64,000 bases of DNA from Corynebacterium aurimucosum (GCF_030408555.1 NZ_CP047048.1:868001-932000), one strand, 5' to 3'. Counted from the stretch's first letter, positions 27,759 to 36,300 are shown. A program made the numbers and translations. The notes: generated by a model from the letters alone, not told the origin.

Positions 27759-29081
27759 GTGACTAATTCCTACTTCGTGCAATGGCTGACCCAGCAGAAG
27801 CGCTACATCAATGTGTACCTGCTGGGTGAAGGCGGCATGGGGCAGGTCTTTCATGCTACCGATCCGGACCTTTCCCGTGAGCTCGCCGTCAAGGTGCTGT
27901 TGGATGATGTCCGGGATGAAGCCTCCCGCGCGCGTTTCCACAATGAAATGAAAGCGCTCACCAGGATTGGTAGTCACCCAGGTGTGGTCCAGTTTTATTC
28001 TAAGGAGTCCACCCCGCGCGGAGATGACGTGATGGTCATGGCCTTCATCGACGGCAAAACCTTGGGGCATGCCATTCGAGAGCGGGCCCAAAAGGGCCGG
28101 GGATTTAGCGTGGCTGAGGTTGTGTATTACCTCAAACCAATTGCCTCGGCGCTGGATTATATGCACCATGAACTACATCCTGGGTGGGTGCATCGGGACA
28201 TCAAACCCGCCAATATTCTGCTGCGCAAGAACCCCGGCAGCTTGCCGCCGGCTGTGCTAAGTGACTTCGGAATAAGCATTGAGGAAGGCCAATCTCGCCT
28301 GACCAAAATCGGTCACATTGTGGGTACTGAGAAATACTTGGCCCCGGAGAACAATGGCAATGCTTATGGCGATGATGATATGTCGGCGCGCGCGGACGAC
28401 TACTCCTTGGCGCTCATCGCCTTCGAGATGCTCACTCTTCATCACCTCAAAGACACGATGCCGCGCAGCGAGTGGGAAGGGCAGCGGCGCATCCCGGATC
28501 TGTCCAGCGACGCCTTCGCCCAGTTCCTTGCTGATGACACAAAGCACGTTGTGTCGGAAATACAGACCGTCCTGAACAAGGCTCTCAACAGCGTGCCCAT
28601 GCAGCGCTATGCGCGGGCCCAGGACTTCATCGCCGCGCTTGACGACGTCTCCCAGCCCCACCCCTCCCAGCGTGCGTCGTCCGCCACCACGGCTGCCGCG
28701 CGTATCGCTCCGCCCCAGCATCCCGCGCCGCAGTCAGAGCAACCGCGAAATGCCGGACGAGCTGGGCAGCCGAGCCAGTTTGGCCAGCATCCTCAACCTT
28801 CCCAACGCTGGCCGGAACCCTCCGCGTCCTTCGGGTCCGTGGAGCGGGCAAGGCCTACTGGCTTCGTCGCCCCCTCGAACCCGATCGCGTCCCCCGGGAC
28901 TGTCTCACCCTCTACACCGGTGACGCCGGCGATGCCAGGGTCCACCGTGCAACGCCGTTCCACGCCGCAGCGAGCAAGCAACCGGCCACCTGCGAAGGAT
29001 AATTCAAACGCCCTCATCATTACGGTGACTGTCGTTGTCATCATCCTCATCTTCGTGGTGACGTGGGCTATCGTGGCCTAG
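27759..29081 (+). CDS. Ser/Thr protein kinase with C-terminal membrane anchor and no ectodomain
   Basis: A 440-residue Hanks-type kinase. Gly-rich loop GEGGMG at 23-28, ATP-binding Lys45 in AVKVL, Glu63 of helix C, catalytic loop HRDIKPAN at 145-152, DFG at 169-171, and APE within EKYLAPENN give a complete active set. An Ala/Pro/Gln/Ser-rich linker (about 290-410) leads to one helix at the extreme C-terminus (about 417-439), so nothing substantial lies outside. This differs from PknA/PknB/PknG/PknL of corynebacteria, which have PASTA, short or soluble forms. Input may come from the separate ectodomain proteins nearby. The GTG start has a weak GGGG ribosome site. Confidence 0.9.
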   Translation: MTNSYFVQWLTQQKRYINVYLLGEGGMGQVFHATDPDLSRELAVKVLLDDVRDEASRARFHNEMKALTRIGSHPGVVQFYSKESTPRGDDVMVMAFIDGKTLGHAIRERAQKGRGFSVAEVVYYLKPIASALDYMHHELHPGWVHRDIKPANILLRKNPGSLPPAVLSDFGISIEEGQSRLTKIGHIVGTEKYLAPENNGNAYGDDDMSARADDYSLALIAFEMLTLHHLKDTMPRSEWEGQRRIPDLSSDAFAQFLADDTKHVVSEIQTVLNKALNSVPMQRYARAQDFIAALDDVSQPHPSQRASSATTAAARIAPPQHPAPQSEQPRNAGRAGQPSQFGQHPQPSQRWPEPSASFGSVERARPTGFVAPSNPIASPGTVSPSTPVTPAMPGSTVQRRSTPQRASNRPPAKDNSNALIITVTVVVIILIFVVTWAIVA

Positions 29082-29215
29082 CGTCAGCGGGGTGGGGCAG
29101 TAACTTAGCGAGCGGAACTAAAGTGAGTGCCGCTACACTGAAGGGCACTGTTTGAAGGCGCCTCGCCGGGATGGATGGCGATGTGCGCGCGTTTCCCAGC
29201 CCTACGGAGGTGTCT

Positions 29216-29896
29216 ATGAGCCAGCAACAGCCACTCCCACCGCAGAACGCTCCTCGGGGGCCGCGGCTGCGCATCGATGACTTGATCGGCGGCGTGATGG
29301 TCATGTCCCCGGGGCAAGAAGTCATTGTCGGCCGCGCCGGTGACTTCCGCGTGGGTGAGGAGGACCTCAGCTTGCACCGCCAGCTCTTTCAGCTGTGGTA
29401 CGGCGGACAGGGGTGGATGATCTGCAACGTGGGCAGCCACATCCCGCTGCGCATCGAGCTGCGCGGCGTCACGGGGTTTTCGCGCATCGACCTCGGCCCG
29501 CGCTCAGTCGCGGCCGTGCCCCCGGGGCCATCGCGGATTACCTTTGAGACCCCCGAGTGCCCTTACGAGCTTTACATCGATGTGGAGAACAGCAACTACT
29601 CGCGCCGCACAAAACGCGAGCAGGACGTCGATGAGGAGCGCACGCGTACCCGCCACGTACCCAATGATGAGCAAGAAGAACTGCTGCGCCTGCTAGCCAG
29701 CTACCTCAAGAAGCCAGGCTCTACCGATGCTGATATCCCCTCGGTCCGAGAGATCGCCGAGGAGCTGGGGTGGACCGAAAAGAAGACGAACCACAAGATG
29801 GACCGCCTCGTCGATAATCTGCGAGCAGACGGCGAGAAGGCCTATAAGCCTTATAAGACGTTCCTAGCGCACTATGCCATCCGGCACGGCCGCTAG
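29216..29896 (+). CDS. FHA-domain protein with C-terminal helix-turn-helix
   Basis: A 226-residue cytosolic protein from ATG 29216, preceded by GGAGG; the longer frame from 29171 lacks a ribosome site. Residues about 25-120 form an FHA phosphothreonine-binding domain with the conserved GR (IVGRAGDF), S-x-H (LSLHRQ) and N (MICNVGS). A charged linker follows, then a helical segment (SVREIAEELGWTEKKTNHKMDRL) with helix-turn-helix character at about 170-215. This suggests a DNA-binding protein recruited by or responding to Thr phosphorylation. It follows the kinase gene by 134 bases in the same direction. Confidence 0.75.
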   Translation: MSQQQPLPPQNAPRGPRLRIDDLIGGVMVMSPGQEVIVGRAGDFRVGEEDLSLHRQLFQLWYGGQGWMICNVGSHIPLRIELRGVTGFSRIDLGPRSVAAVPPGPSRITFETPECPYELYIDVENSNYSRRTKREQDVDEERTRTRHVPNDEQEELLRLLASYLKKPGSTDADIPSVREIAEELGWTEKKTNHKMDRLVDNLRADGEKAYKPYKTFLAHYAIRHGR

Positions 29897-29915
29897 GCCA
29901 TCCGCTACGGCCGCG

Positions 29916-30632
29916 CTAGCGTGCCGGCTTCTTCCGGTCGGCCGCAGCAGCGGCTGCAGAAGAAATAGAGTCATTACGGTTCTTGAGTAGCTCCAAGGTG
30001 GTGGCTTCGGCATCCTCGGGAGGGGTGGCGCCGAGGACTGCGAGGGCGGCGTCGGCAAGCATGGCAGATTGCTCCGGCACCCGCTGCGAAGCATCAAAAG
30101 GTGCATTGCCATCATTGGGGCGCATCTCAATGACGGAGAGCGCGATGTGGAAAGGCAGCTCGATGCGCGGATCATCCTCGCCCACAATTCCAGCTGCGGC
30201 GGTGCGGAAATGATCCTTCAGGCGGTCACGCTGCTCGTGATATTCGCCGAACTCTGGTGAGTTAGCCACCGGCAGTTGATACAGGCGGCCCACGTTCCAC
30301 GCCGAGGTTAATAGCAGGCGGGACTCTGCGGCCACCAGGGACCACAGGCGCTGCGCCGGAGCAGCGTCTGAAGCTGCGAGCTCATCCGCGAGCTCCAGTG
30401 AAGGCTCAATGGTGGAATTGAGCAGCGTGAGGAAGATATCCGTCTTCGAAGGAAAATGGTAGTACAGGGAAGCCTGCCGGATGCCGACGGCATCAGCAAT
30501 CTGGTGCGTAGAGGTTGTAGCAAAGCCCTGGGTGGTGAAGAGCTCGGATGAGGCATCCAGGATTTCCTCGCGCGCGGTGTTTCCCCGGCGGCGTGGGCTA
30601 TTCTTCCGCGGCCTGCCAACGCTACCTGCCAT
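29916..30632 (-). CDS. amtR: AmtR, TetR-family master regulator of nitrogen control
   Basis: A 238-residue TetR-family repressor that matches C. glutamicum AmtR nearly residue for residue in the DNA-binding part: MAGSVGRPRKNSPRR, EEILDASSELFTTQGFATTS, HQIADAVGIRQASLYYHFPS. The ligand domain retains WNVGRLYQLPV and ELPFHIALSVIEMR. AmtR represses amt, gltBD, glnA, glnK and urea genes and is released by adenylylated GlnK in C. glutamicum. The ATG has GGGAG eight bases upstream. The 3' end converges on the FHA gene with 19 bases between. Position near rpsR matches the C. glutamicum order. Confidence 0.95.
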   Translation of the reverse strand: MAGSVGRPRKNSPRRRGNTAREEILDASSELFTTQGFATTSTHQIADAVGIRQASLYYHFPSKTDIFLTLLNSTIEPSLELADELAASDAAPAQRLWSLVAAESRLLLTSAWNVGRLYQLPVANSPEFGEYHEQRDRLKDHFRTAAAGIVGEDDPRIELPFHIALSVIEMRPNDGNAPFDASQRVPEQSAMLADAALAVLGATPPEDAEATTLELLKNRNDSISSAAAAAADRKKPAR

Positions 30633-30648
30633 GAGGCGGACTCCCTTC

Positions 30649-30685
30649 GATAAAATTCACGTAATAACTGACGGCAAGTCAGTAA
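30649..30685 (-). promoter_or_regulatory. amtR promoter with inverted repeat
   Basis: On the minus strand TTGCCG and TTTATC, 17 bases apart, form a candidate promoter. The -35 lies in the centre of an inverted repeat ACTGAC-GGCAA-GTCAGT (30667-30683 on the plus strand; arms extend to nine bases with one mismatch). It does not resemble the AmtR box (ATCTATAG-type), so a different regulator or a weak terminator of the upstream gene is possible. Confidence 0.4.
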
Positions 30686-30720
30686 TCGTACACCCCGCCG
30701 CGAACGGCGAATGTCACAGC

Positions 30721-31515
30721 TTAGCTTTCACTACAGCTAACCACACTACCGTGCCTTATCACTATGGATTCGATGGCAGCGGACACAGTGCGGCAGGCCG
30801 AGCCGTAGGCGGTGCGGTCCAAAGGCGGCAGATCTGCCACAACGACGCTGTGCTGATCGACGCCTTCGTACCACCGACCCAACTCTAGGGCGATGCCCGT
30901 GCCCCAAGCTAGGCTTAGTCCCTCGGCCTCGGCGGGAGTAAGGAGCTCACGTTCGACACCAATGGCGAGGCGGTCCGGGGTTGGGCGGGGCGCTGGTGCT
31001 GCCCAGCGGGCGATGGCCGACACCGGTGCGAGCAAGGAAAGGCGAATGGACACGTCCGCGGAGCGATCAGGGAGACCATCCACGAGTTTGAGCGGTGCTG
31101 GGCGTTGGGATATCGCTTCTGCGTAGAGTTCATCCTCCCCGCCCGCTCCTAGGGGGAGCCCAGCGTCCGCGCGAGTGGATGCCACGTCTTGCACCGCACC
31201 GCAGGAGAGGCCGGCCTCGGTGATGACCTTCTCTAGTTGCTCGTCTGTGCCCAGCCACGTGATGGGCAGTGAGGGGAGGAGATCGCCGCGGGCCGCGGCG
31301 CCGGTGAGGCGCACGGGACTTGCCAGTCCAGGAGAGCGGACGATGTCCGTGACCACGCGAGAAAACCAGGCAGCAAGTTCTACTCCGTCACCCCGGTGAG
31401 CCGTGGCGTTGCGCAGCAAATCCTGCGCTTCCTCCAACAGTCCGCGTGCATGGGCAGGGGAGTGGCAGTGGGTGGCAAGTTCACTGAGATCTGTGAGGGA
31501 TTCGTGCAGTGGCAT
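30721..31515 (-). CDS. Degenerate nucleotidyltransferase-like protein (DUF294-type)
   Basis: A 264-residue soluble protein. An N-terminal helical region (1-70) is followed by VRLTGAAARGDLLPSLPITW, which aligns with the G-S-x-x-R-G-E...S-D-x-D motif of DUF294 nucleotidyltransferases, except that the metal-binding DxD is replaced (SLPI). The C-terminal half has the helical substrate-binding pattern (LLAPVSAIARWAA ... LELGRWYEG ... LPPLDRTAYGSACRTVSAAIESIVIRHG) seen in that family. It is therefore probably catalytically dead. It lies 88 bases upstream of amtR on the same strand; C. glutamicum has an unnamed gene at the same place. A link to nitrogen control is a guess. Confidence 0.5.
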   Translation of the reverse strand: MPLHESLTDLSELATHCHSPAHARGLLEEAQDLLRNATAHRGDGVELAAWFSRVVTDIVRSPGLASPVRLTGAAARGDLLPSLPITWLGTDEQLEKVITEAGLSCGAVQDVASTRADAGLPLGAGGEDELYAEAISQRPAPLKLVDGLPDRSADVSIRLSLLAPVSAIARWAAPAPRPTPDRLAIGVERELLTPAEAEGLSLAWGTGIALELGRWYEGVDQHSVVVADLPPLDRTAYGSACRTVSAAIESIVIRHGSVVSCSES

Positions 31516-31631
31516 AAGGTCTTCAATTCCCTTTCCATCAGGGGTGTTCTAGCCCTTCAATCTATCACCCAGAACGTGCGCGCTGAACATGACAGGTGGG
31601 TAGGTACTGACCAAACAGGATAGGAAAACGA

Positions 31632-31682
31632 AAGCCGCCGCCTACCTTGTCCCCTGTGCGGGGAGGAAGTAGGCGGCGGCTT
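31632..31682 (-). terminator. Strong terminator of the ribosomal protein operon
   Basis: A perfect 14-base stem AAGCCGCCGCCTAC/GTAGGCGGCGGCTT (31632-31645, 31669-31682) with an inner CCCC/GGGG stem. On the minus strand a T-rich stretch (TTTCGTTTT) follows. It lies 73 bases after rpsR and also faces the convergent side. Confidence 0.85.
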
Positions 31683-31755
31683 AAAAGCTCTTTTGTCCTG
31701 TCCTAGTGAGTCACGAGTACAGCGGCAAAAGTGCGCTGTTGAAACCAGCTAGTGT

Positions 31756-32010
31756 TTAGCGGGACGTGAACGGCAGGAGAGCCATTTCGCGTGCGTTCTT
31801 GACGGCAGTAGCAACCTGACGCTGCTGCTGCGGGGTCAGACCGGTGACGCGACGGGAGCGGATCTTGCCGCGATCGGAGATGAACAGACGCAGGGTCTTG
31901 ATCTCCTTGTAGTCGACCTTCTCAATGCCTTCGGCCTTGAGCGGGTTCTTCTTCGGGCGGCGGGTCTGCTCCATACGGAACTTCTTGTGATTATTACGCT
32001 TGACAGCCAT
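31756..32010 (-). CDS. rpsR: Ribosomal protein S18 (cysteine-free)
   Basis: 84 residues of small-subunit protein S18: [58 protein letters not shown]. There is no cysteine, so this is the zinc-independent form. It is last in the rpmB-rpmG-rpsN-rpsR operon, 15 bases after rpsN, and is followed by a strong terminator. Confidence 0.96.
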   Translation of the reverse strand: MAVKRNNHKKFRMEQTRRPKKNPLKAEGIEKVDYKEIKTLRLFISDRGKIRSRRVTGLTPQQQRQVATAVKNAREMALLPFTSR

Positions 32011-32025
32011 TGTATGGGTACCCCT

Positions 32026-32331
32026 TTACCAGCTGGACTTGCGAACGCCCGGCAGCTCACCACGGTGAGCCATGCCGCGCATACGGACACGGGACAGACC
32101 GAACTTGCGGAGGTAACCGCGCGGACGTCCATCAGCGGAGTCGCGGTTACGGACGCGGACGCGGGCGGCGTCGCGCGGCTGACGGTTCAGCTCGAACTGC
32201 GCCTCGAGGCGCTCTTCGTCCGGGGTGTTCGGGTTCTTGATGATTGCCTTGAGCTCAGCGCGACGCTCCGCGTAGCGGGCGACGATTTCCTTGCGCTGCT
32301 CGTTCTTGGCGATCTTTGACTTCTTAGCCAT
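32026..32331 (-). CDS. rpsN: Ribosomal protein S14, long zinc-independent form
   Basis: 101 residues, the long S14 without the CxxC...CxxC zinc site of the short form: [20 protein letters not shown], then [20 protein letters not shown], then [15 protein letters not shown]. The start is three bases after the rpmG stop. S14 stabilises the 30S head. Confidence 0.96.
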   Translation of the reverse strand: MAKKSKIAKNEQRKEIVARYAERRAELKAIIKNPNTPDEERLEAQFELNRQPRDAARVRVRNRDSADGRPRGYLRKFGLSRVRMRGMAHRGELPGVRKSSW

Positions 32332-32334
32332 AAA

Positions 32335-32499
32335 TTATCGCTCCTCGCGGAATTCGACGTGCTTGCGGACGATCGGATCGAACTTCTTCAAGGTGATGCG
32401 ATCCGGGTTGTTGCGCTTGTTCTTACGGGTCACGTAGGTGTAACCGGTGCCCGCAGTGGACTTCAGTTTGATGATTGGACGGATGTCATTACGTGCCAT
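32335..32499 (-). CDS. rpmG: Ribosomal protein L33, zinc-independent form
   Basis: A 54-residue protein beginning [20 protein letters not shown] and ending [17 protein letters not shown], with [14 protein letters not shown] between. It contains no cysteine, whereas zinc-binding L33 has four. It lies two bases after the rpmB stop on the minus strand and three bases before rpsN, so all four genes are tightly coupled. Confidence 0.95.
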
Positions 32500-32501
32500 C
32501 T

Positions 32502-32738
32502 TTAGATCTTCTCCCCACGTGCGCGAATCTTGGCCACAACGGACTCGATGCCGTCGCGGTCGATGATCTTCATGCCCTTAGTGGAAACATTCAGGGTGAT
32601 GGTACGGCCCTCAGAGGGCAGGTAGTACCGACGACGCTGCACGTTGGGGTTCCAACGGCGCGAGGTGCGGCGGTGCGAGTGCGAGACCTGCTTGCCGAAT
32701 TCCGGCTTGCGGCCCGTTACCTGGCAAATAGCCGACAT
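32502..32738 (-). CDS. rpmB: Ribosomal protein L28
   Basis: A 78-residue protein from ATG 32738 (GGAGAAAGAAG upstream): [20 protein letters not shown], then [16 protein letters not shown], then [12 protein letters not shown]. Only one cysteine is present, so no zinc site can form. The longer open frame upstream is not coding. It is the first gene of the four-gene minus-strand operon. Confidence 0.95.
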
Positions 32739-33214
32739 GGGTCTTCTTTCTCCTAGCCGCCCACATCGAAAGCGACTAACGGAGTGCCTATTCCGCGGTG
32801 AGGCGCGGCGCTCGAAAAAGTGAGGTTGAGCAGGAGGCATAAATCCGTTGAACACCAGTTGATGAGGGCGTAAAACGATTACTTTGACAACAGCAAGGGG
32901 AAATCTTACATGCCGTAGACTGCAGAACCTAATCACCGCTGCGGCGCCTCCGCGCTTCCATACCTACTATCTGAGCAATATCGGCAGTGAATGCGCAGGT
33001 GAGGGCTTCCAATTAGAATATTCAGTATCTAGCGCTGAGATTGGGGGACTGGTGCGATTTCGATTTGATACCGCTGACCTGTAGGATATTTCAAGTTGTC
33101 GGCGCGAGCCGCACAGTTTGTAAGTATAGAGACCCAACTCGGGCACGATCCTTTCACGCCCTCGTGCGTCACGGAAGGAACCGACCCGTAGTTCAACCCT
33201 GAGGGAATCGACAT
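32739..33214. other. 476-base divergent control region between rpmB and rpmE2
   Basis: No convincing gene is present. For the plus-strand L31 gene, TTGTCG (33096) and TAAGTA (33121) form a weak candidate promoter with 19-base spacing, about 90 bases upstream of the start. An imperfect AT-rich inverted repeat GTAAAACGATTACTTTGAC (32870-32888) lies on the rpmB side; its position would suit a Zur-type operator expected for zinc-free paralogues, but the match is weak. Confidence 0.35.
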
Positions 33215-33484
33215 ATGAAGAAAGATATCCACCCGGATTACCACCCGGTGGTCTTCAAGGATGCCGGTACCGGCCACTCCTTCCTGACCAAGTCCACGGC
33301 TACCTCCGATCGCACCGTTGAGTGGGAAGACGGTAACGAGTACCCGCTCATCGTCGTTGACGTGACCGCTGAGTCCCACCCGTTCTGGACCGGTGCACAG
33401 CGCGTTATGGATACCGCTGGCCGCGTTGAGAAGTTCAACCAGCGCTTCGGTGCAATGGCTCGCCGCAAGAAGAAGAACGCGTAA
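33215..33484 (+). CDS. rpmE2: Ribosomal protein L31 type B
   Basis: An 89-residue protein: [51 protein letters not shown], basic end RRKKKNA. It lacks the CxxC pairs of zinc-binding L31, so it is the B (zinc-independent) form. Such paralogues are commonly induced by zinc limitation through Zur. It is followed 15 bases later by rpmF. Confidence 0.95.
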   Translation: MKKDIHPDYHPVVFKDAGTGHSFLTKSTATSDRTVEWEDGNEYPLIVVDVTAESHPFWTGAQRVMDTAGRVEKFNQRFGAMARRKKKNA

Positions 33485-33499
33485 GGAGGATAGGAAAAG

Positions 33500-33673
33500 A
33501 TGGCAACTCCTAAGTTTAAGAAGTCCCGCGCGAATACCCACTCTCGCCGTTCCCAGTGGAAGGCTGACAATGTCGCCCTCCAGGAAGTCACCATCGACGG
33601 CCAGACCGTGCGCATTCCGCGCCGCCTGGTTAAGGCTGCCAAGCTCGGCCTGGTAGACGTCGAGCAGTTCTAA
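33500..33673 (+). CDS. rpmF: Ribosomal protein L32, cysteine-free
   Basis: A 57-residue protein with an excellent AGGAGG site ten bases upstream. It begins [20 protein letters not shown] and ends [13 protein letters not shown]. No cysteine is present, so it is the zinc-independent form. It is cotranscribed with rpmE2 and terminated by the hairpin at 33718. Confidence 0.94.
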   Translation: MATPKFKKSRANTHSRRSQWKADNVALQEVTIDGQTVRIPRRLVKAAKLGLVDVEQF

Positions 33674-33717
33674 GAATCAACGCGCTTGTGCGCTGAGGTC
33701 TTAAGACTGCGACTGTT

Positions 33718-33762
33718 GCCCCGCAGATTCACCTCTTAGTGAGTGAAGCTGCGGGGCTTTTT
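33718..33762 (+). terminator. Rho-independent terminator of rpmE2-rpmF
   Basis: GCCCCGCAG (33718-33726) pairs with CTGCGGGGC (33749-33757) and is followed by TTTTT. An inner TTCAC/GTGA pairing lengthens the stem. This is the clearest intrinsic terminator in the window. Confidence 0.9.
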
Positions 33763-33994
33763 CCATTCAGTGAGCACCCGCCCACCTGACTGAATCTGTT
33801 TCAACAAAGGTGTGCAATGCGTGTTGGTATCCGAGGGCCGACGCTATCCATCAACGCTTACCATGCATTGCTATGCAGGAATTGCTCGCGGTATAGCGCA
33901 GAACAGCCGAACTGCGTCTTGAGGGGGGATTTAAGGGGGCGAAAGGAGGAGGCCTACTTCGTGAAAGTGGCCTAGATAGGACATAATTGAGATT
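33763..33994 (+). promoter_or_regulatory. Promoter region of the MprAB-like two-component operon
   Basis: An interrupted inverted repeat GCAATGC...TTGGTA (33814-33829) and TACCA-T-GCATTGC (33859-33871) lies about 125 bases upstream of the response-regulator gene. CATAAT (33981) is a candidate -10 close to the ATG. No established MprA box is recognised with confidence. Confidence 0.35.
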
Positions 33995-34693
33995 ATGAAG
34001 ATTCTTGTCGTGGATGACGAGCAGGCCGTACGCGAATCGCTCCGCCGCTCCTTGAAGTTTAATGGCGACGAGGTCATGTTGGCCGCTGACGGCGTCCAAG
34101 CTGTCGAGATGGTGCACAGTGATAGCCCAGAGCTTCTTATCCTCGACGTGATGATGCCGAACATGGACGGTCTCGAAGTGTGCCGAACTCTTCGCAGTGA
34201 GGGTTGGGATCGTCCCATTCTTATACTGACCGCGCGCGACGGAGTGTCTGACCGTGTCGCTGGTCTTGATGCGGGAGCCGACGATTACCTGCCCAAGCCT
34301 TTCGCTCTGGAAGAGTTGCTCGCCCGCGTGCGTTCCTTGGTTCGCCGCGCTGCTGCGGAGTCTATTGGCAAGAAGCAGCCGGTCGAGACCCAGTTGAGTT
34401 TTGAGGACCTCAAGCTTGATGCTGATACCCGTGAAGTCACCCGCGGCGACCGTCAGATTTCTCTGACGCGTACTGAGTTTGCCCTGCTGCGCCTGCTCAT
34501 GGAGAATCCCCGAAAGGTGCTCTCCCGCAACACCATTCTGGAAGAGGTATGGGGCTATGATTTCCCTACCTCCGGAAACGCCCTCGAGGTCTACATCGGT
34601 TATCTCCGCAAGAAGACTGAGGAAGATGGCGAGCCGCGTCTTATTCACACCGTGCGTGGCGTTGGCTACGTCATGAGGGAGGCTATCGCGTGA
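33995..34693 (+). CDS. mprA: OmpR-family response regulator (MprA / CgtR2-like)
   Basis: A 232-residue regulator. Receiver domain 1-115 has the acidic pair DDE near 8-10, phospho-acceptor Asp in [13 protein letters not shown] near 51, Thr in LILTARD and Lys in YLPKPF. The C-terminal OmpR winged helix (about 135-230) shows [22 protein letters not shown] and [11 protein letters not shown]. It overlaps the sensor kinase start by four bases. The following pepD, moaB and mscL genes reproduce the mycobacterial mprA-mprB-pepD-moaB2-mscL block, where the system answers envelope stress. Confidence 0.92.
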   Translation: MKILVVDDEQAVRESLRRSLKFNGDEVMLAADGVQAVEMVHSDSPELLILDVMMPNMDGLEVCRTLRSEGWDRPILILTARDGVSDRVAGLDAGADDYLPKPFALEELLARVRSLVRRAAAESIGKKQPVETQLSFEDLKLDADTREVTRGDRQISLTRTEFALLRLLMENPRKVLSRNTILEEVWGYDFPTSGNALEVYIGYLRKKTEEDGEPRLIHTVRGVGYVMREAIA

Positions 34694-36300
34694 TTCTACG
34701 GAGGCCCGCGCCTGACGCGGTGCCTTCTGAAGACCTAGAGTCCACTGCGTGGTTGGGTCTCTCAGGCCGTCGCGGCTGGGCTTCGCGGGCGCCGCTTCGG
34801 TGGCGCCTTTCGCTCGTTACTGGTGTCGTCGTCGCCGTGTCTGTGGCGGTAATGACGCTTTTTACCTATTGGTTGGTTGCAGCATCGATGACGGCGAGCG
34901 TCGACAAGCAGATCATGCAACAAGCCGATGTGCTAATGCAGCAAGCGCAGGATCCTGTCTTTGTAGAGAACATCGATCAGGAAATTGCGACGTTTAAGCT
35001 CTACAACCCCTCGACTCGAGTCTCTATCTCTCCGCCGGCGACTGCGTTTTCCTTTGGTGATGCCTTGCCGGTGGGCGGTGATTTTAAGCCGGATGGGGAC
35101 ACCATGGAACGCTCCATTCGCACCTTGGGCGGTGAGCGCGTGCTGGCCAAGTATCAGGAAGGCGGTGCCACGGTAGTCCTAGCCCAAGACTTGGGTACTA
35201 CCGAAGATATTGTCTCCGCTGTGGGCTCGGCCCTGCTTATTATCGTGGCCTTTGGTGTCTTGCTCTCCGTCTTTGCGGGCATGGTGGTGTCAAAGACCGG
35301 CATGGAGCCCATTGCCCGACTCAAACGAGCTGCCGATTACGTGACGCAAACCAATGACCTGCGCCCGATTGCGGTGGAGAGCAATGATGAGATGTCGCAG
35401 CTGACGGTGTCTTTTAACCGAATGCTGTCTGCTCTGCAACACGCTCGCGTACAGCAGTCGCAGTTCGTGGCCGATGCCGGCCACGAGCTTAAGACCCCGC
35501 TGACGTCCATGCGTACCAATATTGAGCTTCTCATGATGCTGAACAAATCTGGGGGCGGTTTTGGTATCAGCGACGAGGATCGGCGCGATTTGGAAGACGA
35601 CGTGATGGCGCAGATGTCGGAGCTGTCGACCCTCATCGGTGATCTCGTGGACCTTGCGCGAGAAGATGCCACCGAAAAGGAACCCGAACCGGTGGAGCTG
35701 CACGAAGTGTTGGAGCACTCCCTCAACCGCGCTAAGCGCCGCCGCCCGGACGTCGATTTCCGTGTGCGTTTTATCCCTTGGATGTTGGACGGAGATCCGT
35801 TTGCATTGGGCCGCGCCACGCTCAATCTCATGGATAACGCTGCGAAGTGGTCGCCGCCGACGGGTACCGTGCGCGTATCTATGCGGCAAATTGCACAAGA
35901 CAAGGTTCGTCTGCGCGTGGATGACTCCGGCCCCGGTATTGCCCCGGAGGAACGCGACAAGGTGTTTGAGCGCTTCTATCGTTCGGCTGAAGCCCGGGCG
36001 ATGCCAGGTTCTGGATTGGGCCTAGCCATCGTGAAATCCGTGATCGAACGTCACAATGGAGACATCACCATCAAGGAATCCGCGGATGGCGGAACGCGCA
36101 TGGAAGTTATCCTTCCGGGACATCCCACCGAGGGTGATGCCATGGTGGACGGATTGGAAGAGCAACCAAACGAGTTTCAGCCTGATTCTGCTGCTGCGCA
36201 ACAGTCAACGGAGCAGGCTCCGGAATCCTCCGGAGGGCATGTGGACAACCACAATGACCGCGGCCAAATCTTTGCGGAACGATGGTTCAATCAAGGCTAA
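34690..36300 (+). CDS. mprB: Sensor histidine kinase (MprB / CgtS2-like)
   Basis: A 536-residue membrane kinase. Cytosolic basic N-terminus, helix near 42-65, extracellular domain of about 110 residues, helix near 178-200, HAMP at 200-250, HisKA with the phospho-His in [16 protein letters not shown] near 265, and ATPase motifs [10 protein letters not shown] (N box), [20 protein letters not shown] (G1/F) and [11 protein letters not shown] (G2). A polar tail of about 55 residues after the ATPase is unusual in length. It should phosphorylate the partner regulator encoded just before it. Confidence 0.92.
   Translation: MILRRPAPDAVPSEDLESTAWLGLSGRRGWASRAPLRWRLSLVTGVVVAVSVAVMTLFTYWLVAASMTASVDKQIMQQADVLMQQAQDPVFVENIDQEIATFKLYNPSTRVSISPPATAFSFGDALPVGGDFKPDGDTMERSIRTLGGERVLAKYQEGGATVVLAQDLGTTEDIVSAVGSALLIIVAFGVLLSVFAGMVVSKTGMEPIARLKRAADYVTQTNDLRPIAVESNDEMSQLTVSFNRMLSALQHARVQQSQFVADAGHELKTPLTSMRTNIELLMMLNKSGGGFGISDEDRRDLEDDVMAQMSELSTLIGDLVDLAREDATEKEPEPVELHEVLEHSLNRAKRRRPDVDFRVRFIPWMLDGDPFALGRATLNLMDNAAKWSPPTGTVRVSMRQIAQDKVRLRVDDSGPGIAPEERDKVFERFYRSAEARAMPGSGLGLAIVKSVIERHNGDITIKESADGGTRMEVILPGHPTEGDAMVDGLEEQPNEFQPDSAAAQQSTEQAPESSGGHVDNHNDRGQIFAERWFNQG

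Noticed and set aside
26919..28169. 416-codon version of the 231-residue membrane protein
   Set aside because: The extra N-terminal part is antisense to the kinase; ATG 27614 has a ribosome site and begins a sensible tail-helix protein.
30649..30685. AmtR autoregulatory box
   Set aside because: The palindrome ACTGAC-N5-GTCAGT does not resemble the known AmtR site and AmtR is not known to bind its own promoter.
32884..33084. 66-codon frame in the ribosomal protein divergent region
   Set aside because: No ribosome site or protein character, and it covers the expected promoters.
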